Positions 7,946 to 16,990 of a stretch of DNA of 64,000 nt are shown here, in pieces (the first letter of the stretch is position 1; each line of letters opens with the position of its first letter). The DNA lies in assembly GCA_017411605.1 (NCBI GenBank), contig JAFQPR010000039.1, positions 1 through 64,000 of the forward strand, given 5' to 3'. The notes beneath the pieces were generated by a model, which searched no databases, was not told where the DNA came from, and worked only from the letters and a program-made list of their open reading frames with translations. The stretch comes from Clostridia bacterium. GTDB taxonomy: Bacteria; Bacillota; Clostridia; Oscillospirales; CAG-272. A program made the translations under genes and the position numbers.

Positions 7946-8026
7946 CATTAATTCGGAGAATATTTTAATAATAATGAATTAAAGTTTTGTTTTCAGCTGT
8001 TTTGTGCGTTTATTTAAATATCTCCA

Positions 8027-8055
8027 TTGACAGATTGAGATAAAAATGATAAAAT
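8027..8055 (+). promoter_or_regulatory. Promoter of the double-TIR gene
   Basis: TTGACA (8027-8032), 17-bp spacer, TAAAAT (8050-8055). The gene therefore has its own housekeeping-type promoter. Confidence 0.75.
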
Positions 8056-8092
8056 TTAAAGCGTAAAGCTTATCAAAATGCAGGGAGCAAAT

Positions 8093-8920
8093 ATGGATAA
8101 AAGAAAAATATTCATTTCAGCGCACCCGACGGACAGATATCTGTATCTTGAGCCTACGGTTAATGCCATTAATGCAATTGACGGTTGCTTTGCTATATAT
8201 AATCCCGTTCCTAATGATAAGGGACCGACTATACCCGACGATGTTGATACTTTCGTTATAATAGCCTCAATAAAGTATTTTGTTTGGGCAAACAGCGGGT
8301 ATATTTCCGAGTTTTTTGCTGCTGTGCGTAACGGAGTTAAGGTGATACCTCTGCTTGTGGAATCGGGGCAGAACGTTATCGACCTCGTTAATATGCGATG
8401 CGGAAAGGTTCAGTATATAGATGCAAATGAAGATCTTGGTTTTGCGCTTGATACCCTGAGAGCGCACCTGATTGCAAAAGAGCGTATCGTTGACGAGCGC
8501 CTACCGTCTGTTTTTATCTCATACAGAAGGGCGGATAGAAGCTTACTCCATGAGCTTGTCAATACTGTGGAGTCGGCATCGGATTATAAAAACGTAAACG
8601 TATGGTACGATGAGGTAATTTCACCCGGAGAGAATTACAGTAAGTCAATATTAAAGCAATTAAATAATTGCAACCTTTTTATACTGCTCGTAACCCCTAA
8701 TATACTTGAGGATAAAAATTACGTTTGGCGCGTAGAGTATAAAACCGCAAAAAAGTTAAGAAAACGTATCTTTGCCGTGGAGGCGGAAAAAACGGATAGA
8801 AAAAAGCTTTTCGAGATGTATGGCAACTTGGGTCATATCGTAGATATTAAGCAAAAAGGCGCGATAGAATCGGTTATTTCCGAAATCTCCGCTTTGCATA
8901 GACCGGAACCCGAGGTATAA
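8093..8920 (+). CDS. Double TIR-domain protein
   Basis: Start chosen at ATG 8093, 5 nt after AGGGAG (8082-8087), rather than the upstream ATG 8078; 275 aa, no signal peptide or membrane segment. The C-terminal half (about 138-260) is a TIR domain: SVFISYRRADRS, VNVWYDEVISPGENYSKSI, LFILLVTPNIL, then VWRVEYKTA with E215 at the position of the catalytic glutamate of TIR NADases. The N-terminal half (about 5-125) repeats the pattern weakly (KIFISAHPTDR, FVIIAS, FVWANSGYISEF) and looks like a degenerate second TIR or TIR-like domain. Bacterial TIR proteins commonly consume NAD+ or make cyclic ADP-ribose signals in phage defence; the role here is inferred. It is monocistronic, between a tRNA array and a terminator, with no partner gene. 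Confidence 0.8.
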   Translation: MDKRKIFISAHPTDRYLYLEPTVNAINAIDGCFAIYNPVPNDKGPTIPDDVDTFVIIASIKYFVWANSGYISEFFAAVRNGVKVIPLLVESGQNVIDLVNMRCGKVQYIDANEDLGFALDTLRAHLIAKERIVDERLPSVFISYRRADRSLLHELVNTVESASDYKNVNVWYDEVISPGENYSKSILKQLNNCNLFILLVTPNILEDKNYVWRVEYKTAKKLRKRIFAVEAEKTDRKKLFEMYGNLGHIVDIKQKGAIESVISEISALHRPEPEV

Positions 8921-8926
8921 ATTTAT

Positions 8927-8966
8927 AAAAAAGATGCACAGAAATTAAAACTGCGCATCTTTTTTT
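8927..8966 (+). terminator. Rho-independent terminator
   Basis: AAAAAGATGCxCAG pairs with CTGxGCATCTTTTTT straight after the double-TIR gene. The A- and T-runs could also serve the opposite strand. Confidence 0.8.
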
Positions 8967-9048
8967 AGGGTTTATTTATCTAAATCCGTAATTGATTTAA
9001 TTATGTTTATCAACAATTTAATTTATATATTGATAAACATATTTTATA

Positions 9049-10689
9049 TTAGGTTCTTTGAATTCCGTTTATCAATTTGCATTCGTCATCTTTTGCATTT
9101 TTTATAATACAATCGGCGTTTTTGACAGAGAGTATTTTCGTGATGGCGTGCTGATGCTTATGAACGTTTTCAAATCTGTCGTCAGGTTCGTTAGAGAAAA
9201 CGTAAACGGGTACGTTCTTGTCGCAGGAAAAACCGTCGATATGCACTTCAATAGGAAGATAAAGCTCATATCCAAAGTCCCAATTATAGAATAACTCTCC
9301 CGTACCAACATAAACCATGCTTATGAGCTTTAGCTCGTTAATATCGGGGATATCAGGATATTTATGTCCCATCACGGTATTGTATGCTGCCATACCTGCA
9401 TGGCGGCAATTTTTCATAAAGATTCTTCCTTCAAAAGATGAGCCGTAGTCTCCGCGAAGGCTAAAAAAGTCAGATGTCGTAAGCTTTGTAACGTTTTCGA
9501 GGTAAAGATCTCCGCCTCCCGTAAGGTTGATAGCAAATCCAAAGGTGCAATCCTTGAGAACTCCGCCCCAAAATCCTTGGTGAGCGTCAAAACGGTTCAT
9601 TTCACATCCTTCAAGATAGAAGTTTTTGCAGTAGTTGCTTGCCATAATACCCCAATAACGTTTGTCTCCAAGACCTGTTGCGCATTCTTGCTTAAGATTT
9701 ATAAGAGAAACCTTATTGCTGTAATGGAAGTACATATCGTAGCTTCCCATAGGAACGGGATTTGGCACCTTCCATCCCGTAGAAATCGTTGCGGGTTTAT
9801 CTTCGTAATATGTGGTGTGGGAGGTAAGACGGCAGTCCTTTATTGTAAGCCTGTTTGCAAGCATACCAACAATAAAACCCTGATAAGGATAGCTTTCATT
9901 TCTTTCTCCGAATCTTGATGTCAGCTCGTCCATACCGGAGTCTGTAATAATGGGAGGCTCATCAAGCATCTTGTGTGTCATATTCTCAAAGGTAACGTCT
10001 GCACGCTCAACTCGGAATCCGCGTTGATAGCTTCTGTAAACGTTTTTGAAATCGGTTTCTTTAACGGACCTGCAGCAGATAGAAGCGAAGTTACCGTTTT
10101 TTATAGTAATAAGAGGCTCTTTTTCGGGGAATATCTCAAGCTTTGTGAGTTTTTCGTATCCAAAAGCGGGTAGCGTGCCGGGATCAATAGTTCCGTCTTT
10201 ATATACGATCATTACATCTTGGCGAGTTGTTCCGTTATTCTGATTAGAGCCGAAGCGAATAAAGTCTTTATGATTTGCATTTGACACGCGAACATAGCTG
10301 TCTTCCTTGAGAAGAGGCGCTAACCATGGAAGAGAAGTCGCATGCTTTTCTATTTTTACGTTTTCACCGATCTTTTCGATAAGCGCTTCGCCCTCGTAAA
10401 CTGTGATATCTTTTCTTTTGATCAGGAAGAGGGGAATATTTCTGAATTCAAAAGCATTTTCAGCGTTATCGTTAACTATAAAATTTGCACCGTTAAAATC
10501 AACGTCATAATCAACGGGGATGCTTCTTACGAATTTATCCGCTATATAGTATGTAGCGTCGCTTTTTGCCTTAACTGAAAGCGCGTTTGCATTAGCATAG
10601 ATATGCGCTTTTTCTATTGCTTCAAAGTCATCGGCCTTACCGTCACCGATAGCACCGAATTCTTCATAAGTAACGTATTTCTTTTCCAT
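9049..10689 (-). CDS. Beta-helix (pectate-lyase-3-like) protein A
   Basis: The N-terminus TYEEFGAIGDGKADDFEAI is the signature opening of the pectate lyase 3/GH28-type right-handed beta-helix superfamily, followed by ATYYI. Much of the rest shows repeating short beta-strand turns (VTFENMTHK, LTIKDCRLTSHT, FYLEGCEMNRFDAHQGFWGG, DLYLENV) expected of parallel coils. 546 aa, no signal peptide. It is the last gene of a three-gene minus operon (27-bp gap to the toroid gene) and a paralogue of 11779-13233. The fold is fairly sure; substrate and catalytic type are not. Confidence 0.75.
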   Translation of the reverse strand: MEKKYVTYEEFGAIGDGKADDFEAIEKAHIYANANALSVKAKSDATYYIADKFVRSIPVDYDVDFNGANFIVNDNAENAFEFRNIPLFLIKRKDITVYEGEALIEKIGENVKIEKHATSLPWLAPLLKEDSYVRVSNANHKDFIRFGSNQNNGTTRQDVMIVYKDGTIDPGTLPAFGYEKLTKLEIFPEKEPLITIKNGNFASICCRSVKETDFKNVYRSYQRGFRVERADVTFENMTHKMLDEPPIITDSGMDELTSRFGERNESYPYQGFIVGMLANRLTIKDCRLTSHTTYYEDKPATISTGWKVPNPVPMGSYDMYFHYSNKVSLINLKQECATGLGDKRYWGIMASNYCKNFYLEGCEMNRFDAHQGFWGGVLKDCTFGFAINLTGGGDLYLENVTKLTTSDFFSLRGDYGSSFEGRIFMKNCRHAGMAAYNTVMGHKYPDIPDINELKLISMVYVGTGELFYNWDFGYELYLPIEVHIDGFSCDKNVPVYVFSNEPDDRFENVHKHQHAITKILSVKNADCIIKNAKDDECKLINGIQRT

Positions 10690-10716
10690 TTTGTTTCTCC
10701 TTAATAACGGTAGCTG

Positions 10717-11763
10717 TTATATAAATGGACGTCTTTCGAGAACGAGCTTCAAGGGTTTTTCCGTAATTATTTTGCCGGGAAGCGCCTGCTGAAGCTCTGC
10801 AAGCGCGCAAACGCAGCCGAAGAGCATATGCAGATCGTTAAAGCCGTCGTGCGTTTTATAATCTATGGATAAAAGATAGTTAACGTACTTTTCGGCAAAG
10901 TTCTCAATAAGTGCGATAACCTCATCGTGCTTATACGTAGTCTGTCTGGCTGCCCTGTTTATACAGTATACCCAGTCAACCTCAATAAAGTTTATTCCTT
11001 TTCCGAAGTGTGTGGGAAGTCCGTTATTTTTATACATTTCTATGCAGCAGTCAATAACTCTTTCGGGATATCTGAGCGGCATCTTTGCGTATTCGTGGTT
11101 AAACATATAGTGAAATCCGCCCGCCATGAACGCAAAAGTCGCATCAGGACTGTTCATTCCGTTGGGGTGCGAAACGTTTGCAACGGGAGCCATGTCGGCA
11201 TATCCCGGCTTCCAGAATCCGGTTTTCGGGTCTGCATTTTCCCAGAACCATTCAAAGTAATTTTTCTGGAAATCCTCGGTTATCTCATCAGAGTTGACGA
11301 GCGCGGCATAAATACCCGCACCTTTGTGCGACTGGGGCCATGGATTATTCCAATCTACATCTTCCTCGAGAAATTTATATAGAGCGTCGCGTCTCATATA
11401 CCCGTGGAGCCCCTTTATCGGATAAAGCGGCTTTACGTCAAAGAGTTGAAGCGCTGCCGTACAATGAGCGGTAGTATGTATCGTATGGTGGGTCGCCTCA
11501 ACGAACATTCCCGTATCCTTGTTCTGAAGAGAGAGAAGAGCATTGATTCTTGCTTTTCTCGTTTCTTCGTCGCAGTAAAAATCGTTTATCGTATAAAGAA
11601 TATTCATGGCGTCTGCACAGCCGTATTCGTTAATTCCTAGCTCGCGTGAGTTCTTCGCATCCTGCCAGAGCCAGCGGCAGTAAGCTCCGCGCTCGGAGAG
11701 CTCATGGCTCTCCACCGTTTCCTTCATAGCCTTGATTATTGGTCTGATATCAAGCTGCTTCAT
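10717..11763 (-). CDS. Predicted alpha/alpha-toroid protein of unknown function
   Basis: 348 aa, helical throughout, with repeating units such as NILYTINDFYCDEETRKARI, ALLSLQNKDTGMF and HTTAHCTAALQLF, which resemble the repeats of (alpha/alpha)6 or terpenoid-cyclase-like barrels found in polysaccharide lyases and GH88/105-type enzymes. I recognise no specific family. There is no signal peptide. It lies between two beta-helix genes with gaps of 27 and 15 bp, so a shared role in handling a glycan or glycan-like polymer is the simplest inference. Confidence 0.55.
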   Translation of the reverse strand: MKQLDIRPIIKAMKETVESHELSERGAYCRWLWQDAKNSRELGINEYGCADAMNILYTINDFYCDEETRKARINALLSLQNKDTGMFVEATHHTIHTTAHCTAALQLFDVKPLYPIKGLHGYMRRDALYKFLEEDVDWNNPWPQSHKGAGIYAALVNSDEITEDFQKNYFEWFWENADPKTGFWKPGYADMAPVANVSHPNGMNSPDATFAFMAGGFHYMFNHEYAKMPLRYPERVIDCCIEMYKNNGLPTHFGKGINFIEVDWVYCINRAARQTTYKHDEVIALIENFAEKYVNYLLSIDYKTHDGFNDLHMLFGCVCALAELQQALPGKIITEKPLKLVLERRPFI

Positions 11764-11778
11764 TAATATAACCTCGTT

Positions 11779-13233
11779 CTATTTTTCTGAAATCTTCATA
11801 TCCGCAAAGCTTTTGGGAGAATATGAAATTACATAATTAAGTCCGTTATCCGTTTCGATTCCGGATAATGTAAGTGATTTTGGCACATTGTATGCAAAAG
11901 GTAACTCTGGATTTGCTCCCTTTGCATCCGAAAGGATAGTAAATGACATTTCCTCTTTGGAGTATTCTTTGTTGCAACGTATTTTGAGTCCGTCAACGGT
12001 AATGTTTTTTCCGTAATAGCAAGGGTAACCGAAATCGTGGTCACCTTCGTTGTTTTCGCCAATAATACGGATATTTTTTGCGGTAGTTTCCCATTCGCAG
12101 TTGCGTATAGTGATATTACCGTCAAAGTTGGAGCCGTAATCACAGCGTAAATACAAAAAGTTTGATGCAAAGCTCTTGACGAGAGTGTTTTCCATAAGGA
12201 ATTCACCGTGACCTATAAGCTGTATATGCTGATGACCGAGCGTGCAGTTCTTAATTGTAGCGTTGGTAACACCCATATGAGCATCGAAGCGTGAAAAAGT
12301 ACAGTTTTCGAGATAGAGATTTTTGCAGAAGTTTGAGGTGTAGATACCCCAATATCTTGTGTCAAGAATGTCTATCGTCTGTGTGATATTTATGCATCTC
12401 ACGTCAATTGATGAGAAGAAGCTCAGATCATATGAGCCCATAGGCACCGGTTTGCCGGGGATTTTGCTTGCTGTCCAATAAATAAATCGCGGTGTCATTA
12501 CGGCATCACGAATAGTGAGATCAACCGCATAATTTGCTCGTATAAATCCGTGATATGGAGCACCCTGTTCAAGCTCGCCTTCAACATAGTGTTCAAAATT
12601 GCATATAGTAACGTGAGCTCTCGAGACCTGGAAGCCTCTTTGAAGATATCTGTAATAGGATTCCTGGTGATTTGCGATAGTAGTAAAAATACCGCCCTTT
12701 ATAGTGATTGGTTTATCGTCTGTGCATCTCATATCGGCACGCGTTACGGAGGGATAGTCGAAATCAATCGAAGGGTATATGTTTCCGTCTTTATCAACGC
12801 AGAAAACATCCGCTGTTGCTGTTCCGCTACTGCGATTCAAGCCTTTTCTTATATAAACTTTATGGTTATCATCAAAAACTCTTACGAAAACATTTCCGAT
12901 ATGAGAGAAAGCAATCTTTTTTTGTTCTTTTTTTATTGAATCAAGCTCGATTGGAACTGTAACGTAATCGGATTCTATAGAGAATACATAGCTTCCGTTT
13001 CTCTCGACGTTTCTGTCATCAATAACGATCTTTGACGTACCAAAATCAACGTCAGTCTTAATGATAGCAACCGCATCCTTTCCACCTATGTAATAGGTTG
13101 CGTCATCGCGCGCTTTTACGGGTGTACCCGTGCGGTTAGCTTCCTCGTGGCAGGCGATAATTGCAGCAAAATCGTCATTTTTTCCGTCACCTATCGCGCC
13201 AAACTCTTCGTAAGTTAAGTATTTTTTATTCAT
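11779..13233 (-). CDS. Beta-helix (pectate-lyase-3-like) protein B
   Basis: First gene of the minus operon, 484 aa. It opens with YLTYEEFGAIGDGKNDDFAA and ATYYIGG exactly as protein A does, and shares internal segments (YWGIYTSNFCKNLYLENC and RFDAHMGV against YWGIMASNYCKNFYLEGC and RFDAHQGF), so the two are paralogues. Parallel beta-helix fold by pattern, no signal peptide. A strong promoter (13315-13343) and an AGGAGG-like ribosome site precede it. Possible roles are intracellular polysaccharide or uronate processing, or a non-classically exported surface protein. Confidence 0.75.
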   Translation of the reverse strand: MNKKYLTYEEFGAIGDGKNDDFAAIIACHEEANRTGTPVKARDDATYYIGGKDAVAIIKTDVDFGTSKIVIDDRNVERNGSYVFSIESDYVTVPIELDSIKKEQKKIAFSHIGNVFVRVFDDNHKVYIRKGLNRSSGTATADVFCVDKDGNIYPSIDFDYPSVTRADMRCTDDKPITIKGGIFTTIANHQESYYRYLQRGFQVSRAHVTICNFEHYVEGELEQGAPYHGFIRANYAVDLTIRDAVMTPRFIYWTASKIPGKPVPMGSYDLSFFSSIDVRCINITQTIDILDTRYWGIYTSNFCKNLYLENCTFSRFDAHMGVTNATIKNCTLGHQHIQLIGHGEFLMENTLVKSFASNFLYLRCDYGSNFDGNITIRNCEWETTAKNIRIIGENNEGDHDFGYPCYYGKNITVDGLKIRCNKEYSKEEMSFTILSDAKGANPELPFAYNVPKSLTLSGIETDNGLNYVISYSPKSFADMKISEK

Positions 13234-13314
13234 AATTCCTCCTGTATAACTTCAGCATATAGTGTATTATCTTAACAATTATCTCTAATATATACCTTTT
13301 TTACAGTTACCTAA

Positions 13315-13343
13315 ATTATAGCCCAGTAAAAAAATAAAGTCAA
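13315..13343 (-). promoter_or_regulatory. Promoter of the beta-helix operon
   Basis: Minus-strand TTGACT (13338-13343), 17-bp spacer, TATAAT (13315-13320), about 80 bp upstream of the start codon. Confidence 0.8.
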
Positions 13344-13374
13344 CCAAAAACCAACAAAAATATGCACAAAAATA

Positions 13375-13404
13375 TTGACTTAAATATAGGCATTGTGCTA
13401 TAAT
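13375..13404 (+). promoter_or_regulatory. Promoter of the ABC transporter operon
   Basis: TTGACT (13375-13380), 18-bp spacer, TATAAT (13399-13404), back to back with the beta-helix promoter. Confidence 0.75.
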
Positions 13405-13456
13405 AAAATTAATAATAAAGCGAACTTTTTATTTTGAATTTAAAGGAGGCAATCAA

Positions 13457-14167
13457 ATGCTTAAAATTCAGAATCTAACTAAAAAATACGGAGAAAAGTG
13501 TGCCGTAGACGATCTTACTCTTCATATTCAACCCGGAGAGATATATGGCTTTATTGGCCATAACGGAGCAGGTAAAACTACCACGCTTAAAGCCGCTGTC
13601 GGACTCATCGATTTCGATTCGGGCGAAATCCTCGTTGATGGAGAATCGGTGCGTATTAATCCCATGGAATGCAAACGAAAGATAGCATACATCCCCGATA
13701 ATCCGGATCTGTATGATTTTCTCACGGGTATCAAATATCTTGATTTTGTTGCCGACGTATTCGGCGTCGGTGGTGAGAGAAACGAAAAAATAAGTGGCCT
13801 TGCAGACGTATTTGAACTTACTGCGGATCTTGCTTCCCCGATCAGCACATATTCTCATGGAATGAAGCAAAAACTTGCGATAATCTCGGCATTTCTTCAC
13901 GATCCGAAGCTTATTATAATGGATGAGCCGTTTGTCGGACTTGATCCAAAGGCTTCTCATACTCTTAAGGAAATGATGAGAGAGCATTGCGACAGAGGCG
14001 GTGCGATATTCTTCTCAACTCACGTTCTTGACGTAGCAGAAAAGCTTTGCGATAAGGTTGCAATAATCAAAGAGGGGAAGCTTATCGTCAGCGGTAATAT
14101 GGAAGACGTAAAGGGTGATACCTCACTCGAATCCGTGTTCCTTGAATTGGAGGATAACGATGGTTAA
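13457..14167 (+). CDS. ABC transporter ATP-binding protein
   Basis: 236-aa ABC-2-type ATPase. Walker A GHNGAGKTTT, signature YSHGMKQKLA (a variant of LSGGMKQ), Walker B LIIMDEPFVGLD and switch FFSTHVLDVAEKL are all present. AAAGGAGG (13442-13449) precedes the ATG by 7 nt. Its stop codon overlaps the start of the permease gene by 8 nt, which implies translational coupling. Such two-gene cassettes usually export an antibiotic, peptide or lipid; the substrate is not deducible. Confidence 0.92.
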   Translation: MLKIQNLTKKYGEKCAVDDLTLHIQPGEIYGFIGHNGAGKTTTLKAAVGLIDFDSGEILVDGESVRINPMECKRKIAYIPDNPDLYDFLTGIKYLDFVADVFGVGGERNEKISGLADVFELTADLASPISTYSHGMKQKLAIISAFLHDPKLIIMDEPFVGLDPKASHTLKEMMREHCDRGGAIFFSTHVLDVAEKLCDKVAIIKEGKLIVSGNMEDVKGDTSLESVFLELEDNDG

Positions 14168-15785
14168 AAAGCTTCTTGGCATAAGACTCAGAGGCACCTT
14201 CGTATCAGCTCTTGGCGGTAAAGATAAAAAGGGAAATCCAAAGCCTGTATCCAAAGGAAGATTGCTTGGCATTGGACTGGTATATGCGTTTTTAGCTGTA
14301 ATTTTCCTAGGACTTATCTTTACGTTTGCCGCTCCTTTGGCAATGATACTCGTGCCCCTCGGCGGAGATAATCTGTATTTTGGAATATTTATGCTCATAT
14401 CCTTGAGCGTTGTATTCATCTTCAGCATATTTGAAACGAAAAATGAGCTTTATGAATGTAAGGACAACGAGCTTTTGCTTGCTATGCCGATACGCCCCCG
14501 TGATATAGTAATAAGCAGAATTTGCACGGTGCTTATATATAACTATATTGAAGAACTGATATTTATGCTTCCGATAATTATTTGTTATGCTATTTTTGGC
14601 GGCAGTATTGTCGGAATACTCGGTGCAATTTACGTATTTCTTACGCTTCCTCTTATAGCAACTTCGCTTTCTGCAGGGGTTGGATATGCGGTTCATCTTA
14701 TATCGCATAAGCTTGCAAGATTCAAAAATCTTATGGTAATGATTCTTTCTCTCGGTTTCCTTGTGATTTATTTCGTTGGATATACCGCTCTTATGGAGAA
14801 TATGGAGAAATTCCTTGAGAATCTTGAAACTAATTTTGAAAGCATCGCGGAAAATTATTCCTTCGTTGCTCATATTGGTTCGGTAGCAACCCTGAAGCCC
14901 GTTCCGGTGCTTTTATATACGTTAATCTTTGCGCTTATCACGTTAACTACGGTTTACGTTATATCCAAAAAGTATATCGGTCTTATGACCGCAACGGTTA
15001 AGACTCAGAAAAAGACATACGTGGCAAAGGAGCTTAAGGGGAAGAGCCAGCTTGTCGCTTTGACAAAAAAGGAATTTTCTAAATTCTTCTCATCTCCGAC
15101 TTATATGCTCAACGGAGGTCTCGGTTTTATATTCCAAATAGCTGCAGCGATATTCATTGCGGTTTTAGGCCCGGGCTTATTCGAGCTTGACGCTTCGATG
15201 CTTGCCGAAATGGGTGTAACTGCGGATGAGGTTATGCGAATGGCAATACCACTCTTCGTTTCAATACTCGTTTTTGCTGAATCCATGGTAATGATGTCTG
15301 TATCGGCGGTGTCGCTTGAGGGTAAAAACCTTTGGATATTGAAGAGTATGCCTATCTTTGGAAAAACCGTTCTTTTAGCGAAGGCAATGCCTCAGATAAT
15401 ACTTTCGGTAGTTTTTTCTTTCATTTCGGGACTTATTGTCGCGATAGGAATCGGAGCAGGATTTGTTGAAAGCTTGCTTATTATTTTGATACCGGCGGCT
15501 TTTGGAGTTTTTGCTGCGCTTTCGGGCATAATAATAAACGTGCTGCTTCCTAAGCTTGATTTTGTAAATGAGGTACAGGTTGTTAAGCAATCCTCGGCTG
15601 CGTTTATATCAATGCTTGTCAATATGCTGATAGGTATTGTAATGATAATTTCCTCGGTAATTGCTATGGCTATTCCTTTTACTTCATTATTACTGTTTTT
15701 GATATTCATTGTTATTGTGGGAATATCTGTCGGTCTTTATTTTATAATAGCAGGACCGATAGCAAAGAGGTTTTCGACTTTTTGA
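14160..15785 (+). CDS. ABC-2-type transporter permease
   Basis: The true start is ATG 14160, overlapping the ATPase stop by 8 nt; an upstream in-frame ATG at 14115 lies inside the ATPase gene and is rejected. 541 aa with about ten to twelve hydrophobic segments (for example YAFLAVIFLGLIFTFAAPLA and FGIFMLISLSVVFIFSIF). The segment SQLVALTKKEFSKFFSSPTY is typical of large Firmicutes ABC-2 permeases. It forms the membrane part of the exporter with the preceding ATPase. Confidence 0.85.
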   Translation: MVKKLLGIRLRGTFVSALGGKDKKGNPKPVSKGRLLGIGLVYAFLAVIFLGLIFTFAAPLAMILVPLGGDNLYFGIFMLISLSVVFIFSIFETKNELYECKDNELLLAMPIRPRDIVISRICTVLIYNYIEELIFMLPIIICYAIFGGSIVGILGAIYVFLTLPLIATSLSAGVGYAVHLISHKLARFKNLMVMILSLGFLVIYFVGYTALMENMEKFLENLETNFESIAENYSFVAHIGSVATLKPVPVLLYTLIFALITLTTVYVISKKYIGLMTATVKTQKKTYVAKELKGKSQLVALTKKEFSKFFSSPTYMLNGGLGFIFQIAAAIFIAVLGPGLFELDASMLAEMGVTADEVMRMAIPLFVSILVFAESMVMMSVSAVSLEGKNLWILKSMPIFGKTVLLAKAMPQIILSVVFSFISGLIVAIGIGAGFVESLLIILIPAAFGVFAALSGIIINVLLPKLDFVNEVQVVKQSSAAFISMLVNMLIGIVMIISSVIAMAIPFTSLLLFLIFIVIVGISVGLYFIIAGPIAKRFSTF

Positions 15786-15823
15786 TAATAAGACGTAACT
15801 AACACAAAAGAAAGTCGATTGTT

Positions 15824-16936
15824 ATGAAAAAAAACAAAAAAATACGCAAAAAGCCGTTTGTTCCGCTTTTTGCTAAGATATTATTGTCTATTGCGTTCAT
15901 TTCGTTTGCTATACTGTTCATAGCTGCGAGAAATGAGGCATTTGCCGAGTGGATGACTTCTAACGTAGGTTTTTACGTAAGACGAGCCTTTGCATTCTTA
16001 TCAACCCCGATACCGTTTTCGCTCGGTGAGATGCTTGTTGTTTTAGCGCCTATTATTATAATTCTTATAATCGTTCTCGCCGCAAAAAGAAAAGGTGCAC
16101 GTGCAAAAATAAGATTTCTCTCGGGACTTTTAGCGATACTCTCTCTTTTTTATTCTTCGTACGTTTTTACGCTGGGCGTTGGATATCAGCGTACGGGTGT
16201 TGCATCTCGTCTCGATATTCCTTCGGTAGAAATCAACAAGGATTCGCTTTCAAATACACTTGTGATTTTAAAGGAAGAATGCGAGAAGCTTCTTGATGAC
16301 GTTAAGTTTTCCGAATCGGGTTCCTCTGTTTCGGATATGAGCTTTGATGAAATCGGCGATGATATTCTTGCAGGATACGAGAGACTTGAGCGTGACTACC
16401 CTGAGTTGAATATCAAAACCTTTGATTCAAAAGCAAAGCAGGTGTATTTAAGCAAGGTTATGACTTCGTTTGAGATTTCAGGCGTATATACCTTCTTTAC
16501 GGGGGAAGCGAACGTAAATGTTTACTATCCCGACTACGGTATGCCGTTTACAATGGCTCACGAGCTTGCGCACCAAAGAGGAATAGCGCGAGAGGACGAA
16601 GCAAATTTTATAGCTTTCCTGGCTTGTATTCGTGCAGAAAGCGTATATATAAGATACAGCGCTTATATGAATATGTTTGAGTACGTGGCATCTGCTCTAT
16701 CAAAAACCGATAAAAATGCATTTAAAGAGATATATGCAGGTGCCGATCCTCGAATTAAGGGGGAAATATCAGCATTCAATAAATTTTACGACGAGCATAA
16801 AAACGAGCTTATGTCAAAAATTTCTGATTTTATGAATGATAACTATTTAAAAGCCAGCGGGACCGAGGGAATTATAAGTTACGGTCTTGTAGTAAAACTT
16901 TGCGTGGCTTATTATTCCGATATTGCTTCAAAGTAA
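15824..16936 (+). CDS. DUF3810-type membrane-anchored putative zinc metalloprotease
   Basis: 370 aa. Three hydrophobic segments lie in the first about 125 residues (LLSIAFISFAILFIAA, LVVLAPIIIILIIVL, LLAILSLFYSSYVFTLG). A soluble domain then carries FTMAHELAHQRGIAREDEAN, whose HELAH core is an HExxH zinc site with a downstream glutamate, as in DUF3810 proteins. The active site should face outside or the envelope. It sits 38 bp after the ABC permease and 54 bp before murA, possibly one transcript. The physiological substrate of the family is unknown to me. Confidence 0.75.
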   Translation: MKKNKKIRKKPFVPLFAKILLSIAFISFAILFIAARNEAFAEWMTSNVGFYVRRAFAFLSTPIPFSLGEMLVVLAPIIIILIIVLAAKRKGARAKIRFLSGLLAILSLFYSSYVFTLGVGYQRTGVASRLDIPSVEINKDSLSNTLVILKEECEKLLDDVKFSESGSSVSDMSFDEIGDDILAGYERLERDYPELNIKTFDSKAKQVYLSKVMTSFEISGVYTFFTGEANVNVYYPDYGMPFTMAHELAHQRGIAREDEANFIAFLACIRAESVYIRYSAYMNMFEYVASALSKTDKNAFKEIYAGADPRIKGEISAFNKFYDEHKNELMSKISDFMNDNYLKASGTEGIISYGLVVKLCVAYYSDIASK

Positions 16937-16990
16937 CTCATAGACTTATTTCAGAATAAAATGTAGTATCTTAAAGCGGAGCTGCATTTT

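Noticed and set aside
7703..7948. 81-codon minus-strand open frame
   Set aside because: It is a translation of the interrupted tRNA-Pro unit and its linker, has no ribosome site, and sits in an RNA-coding array.
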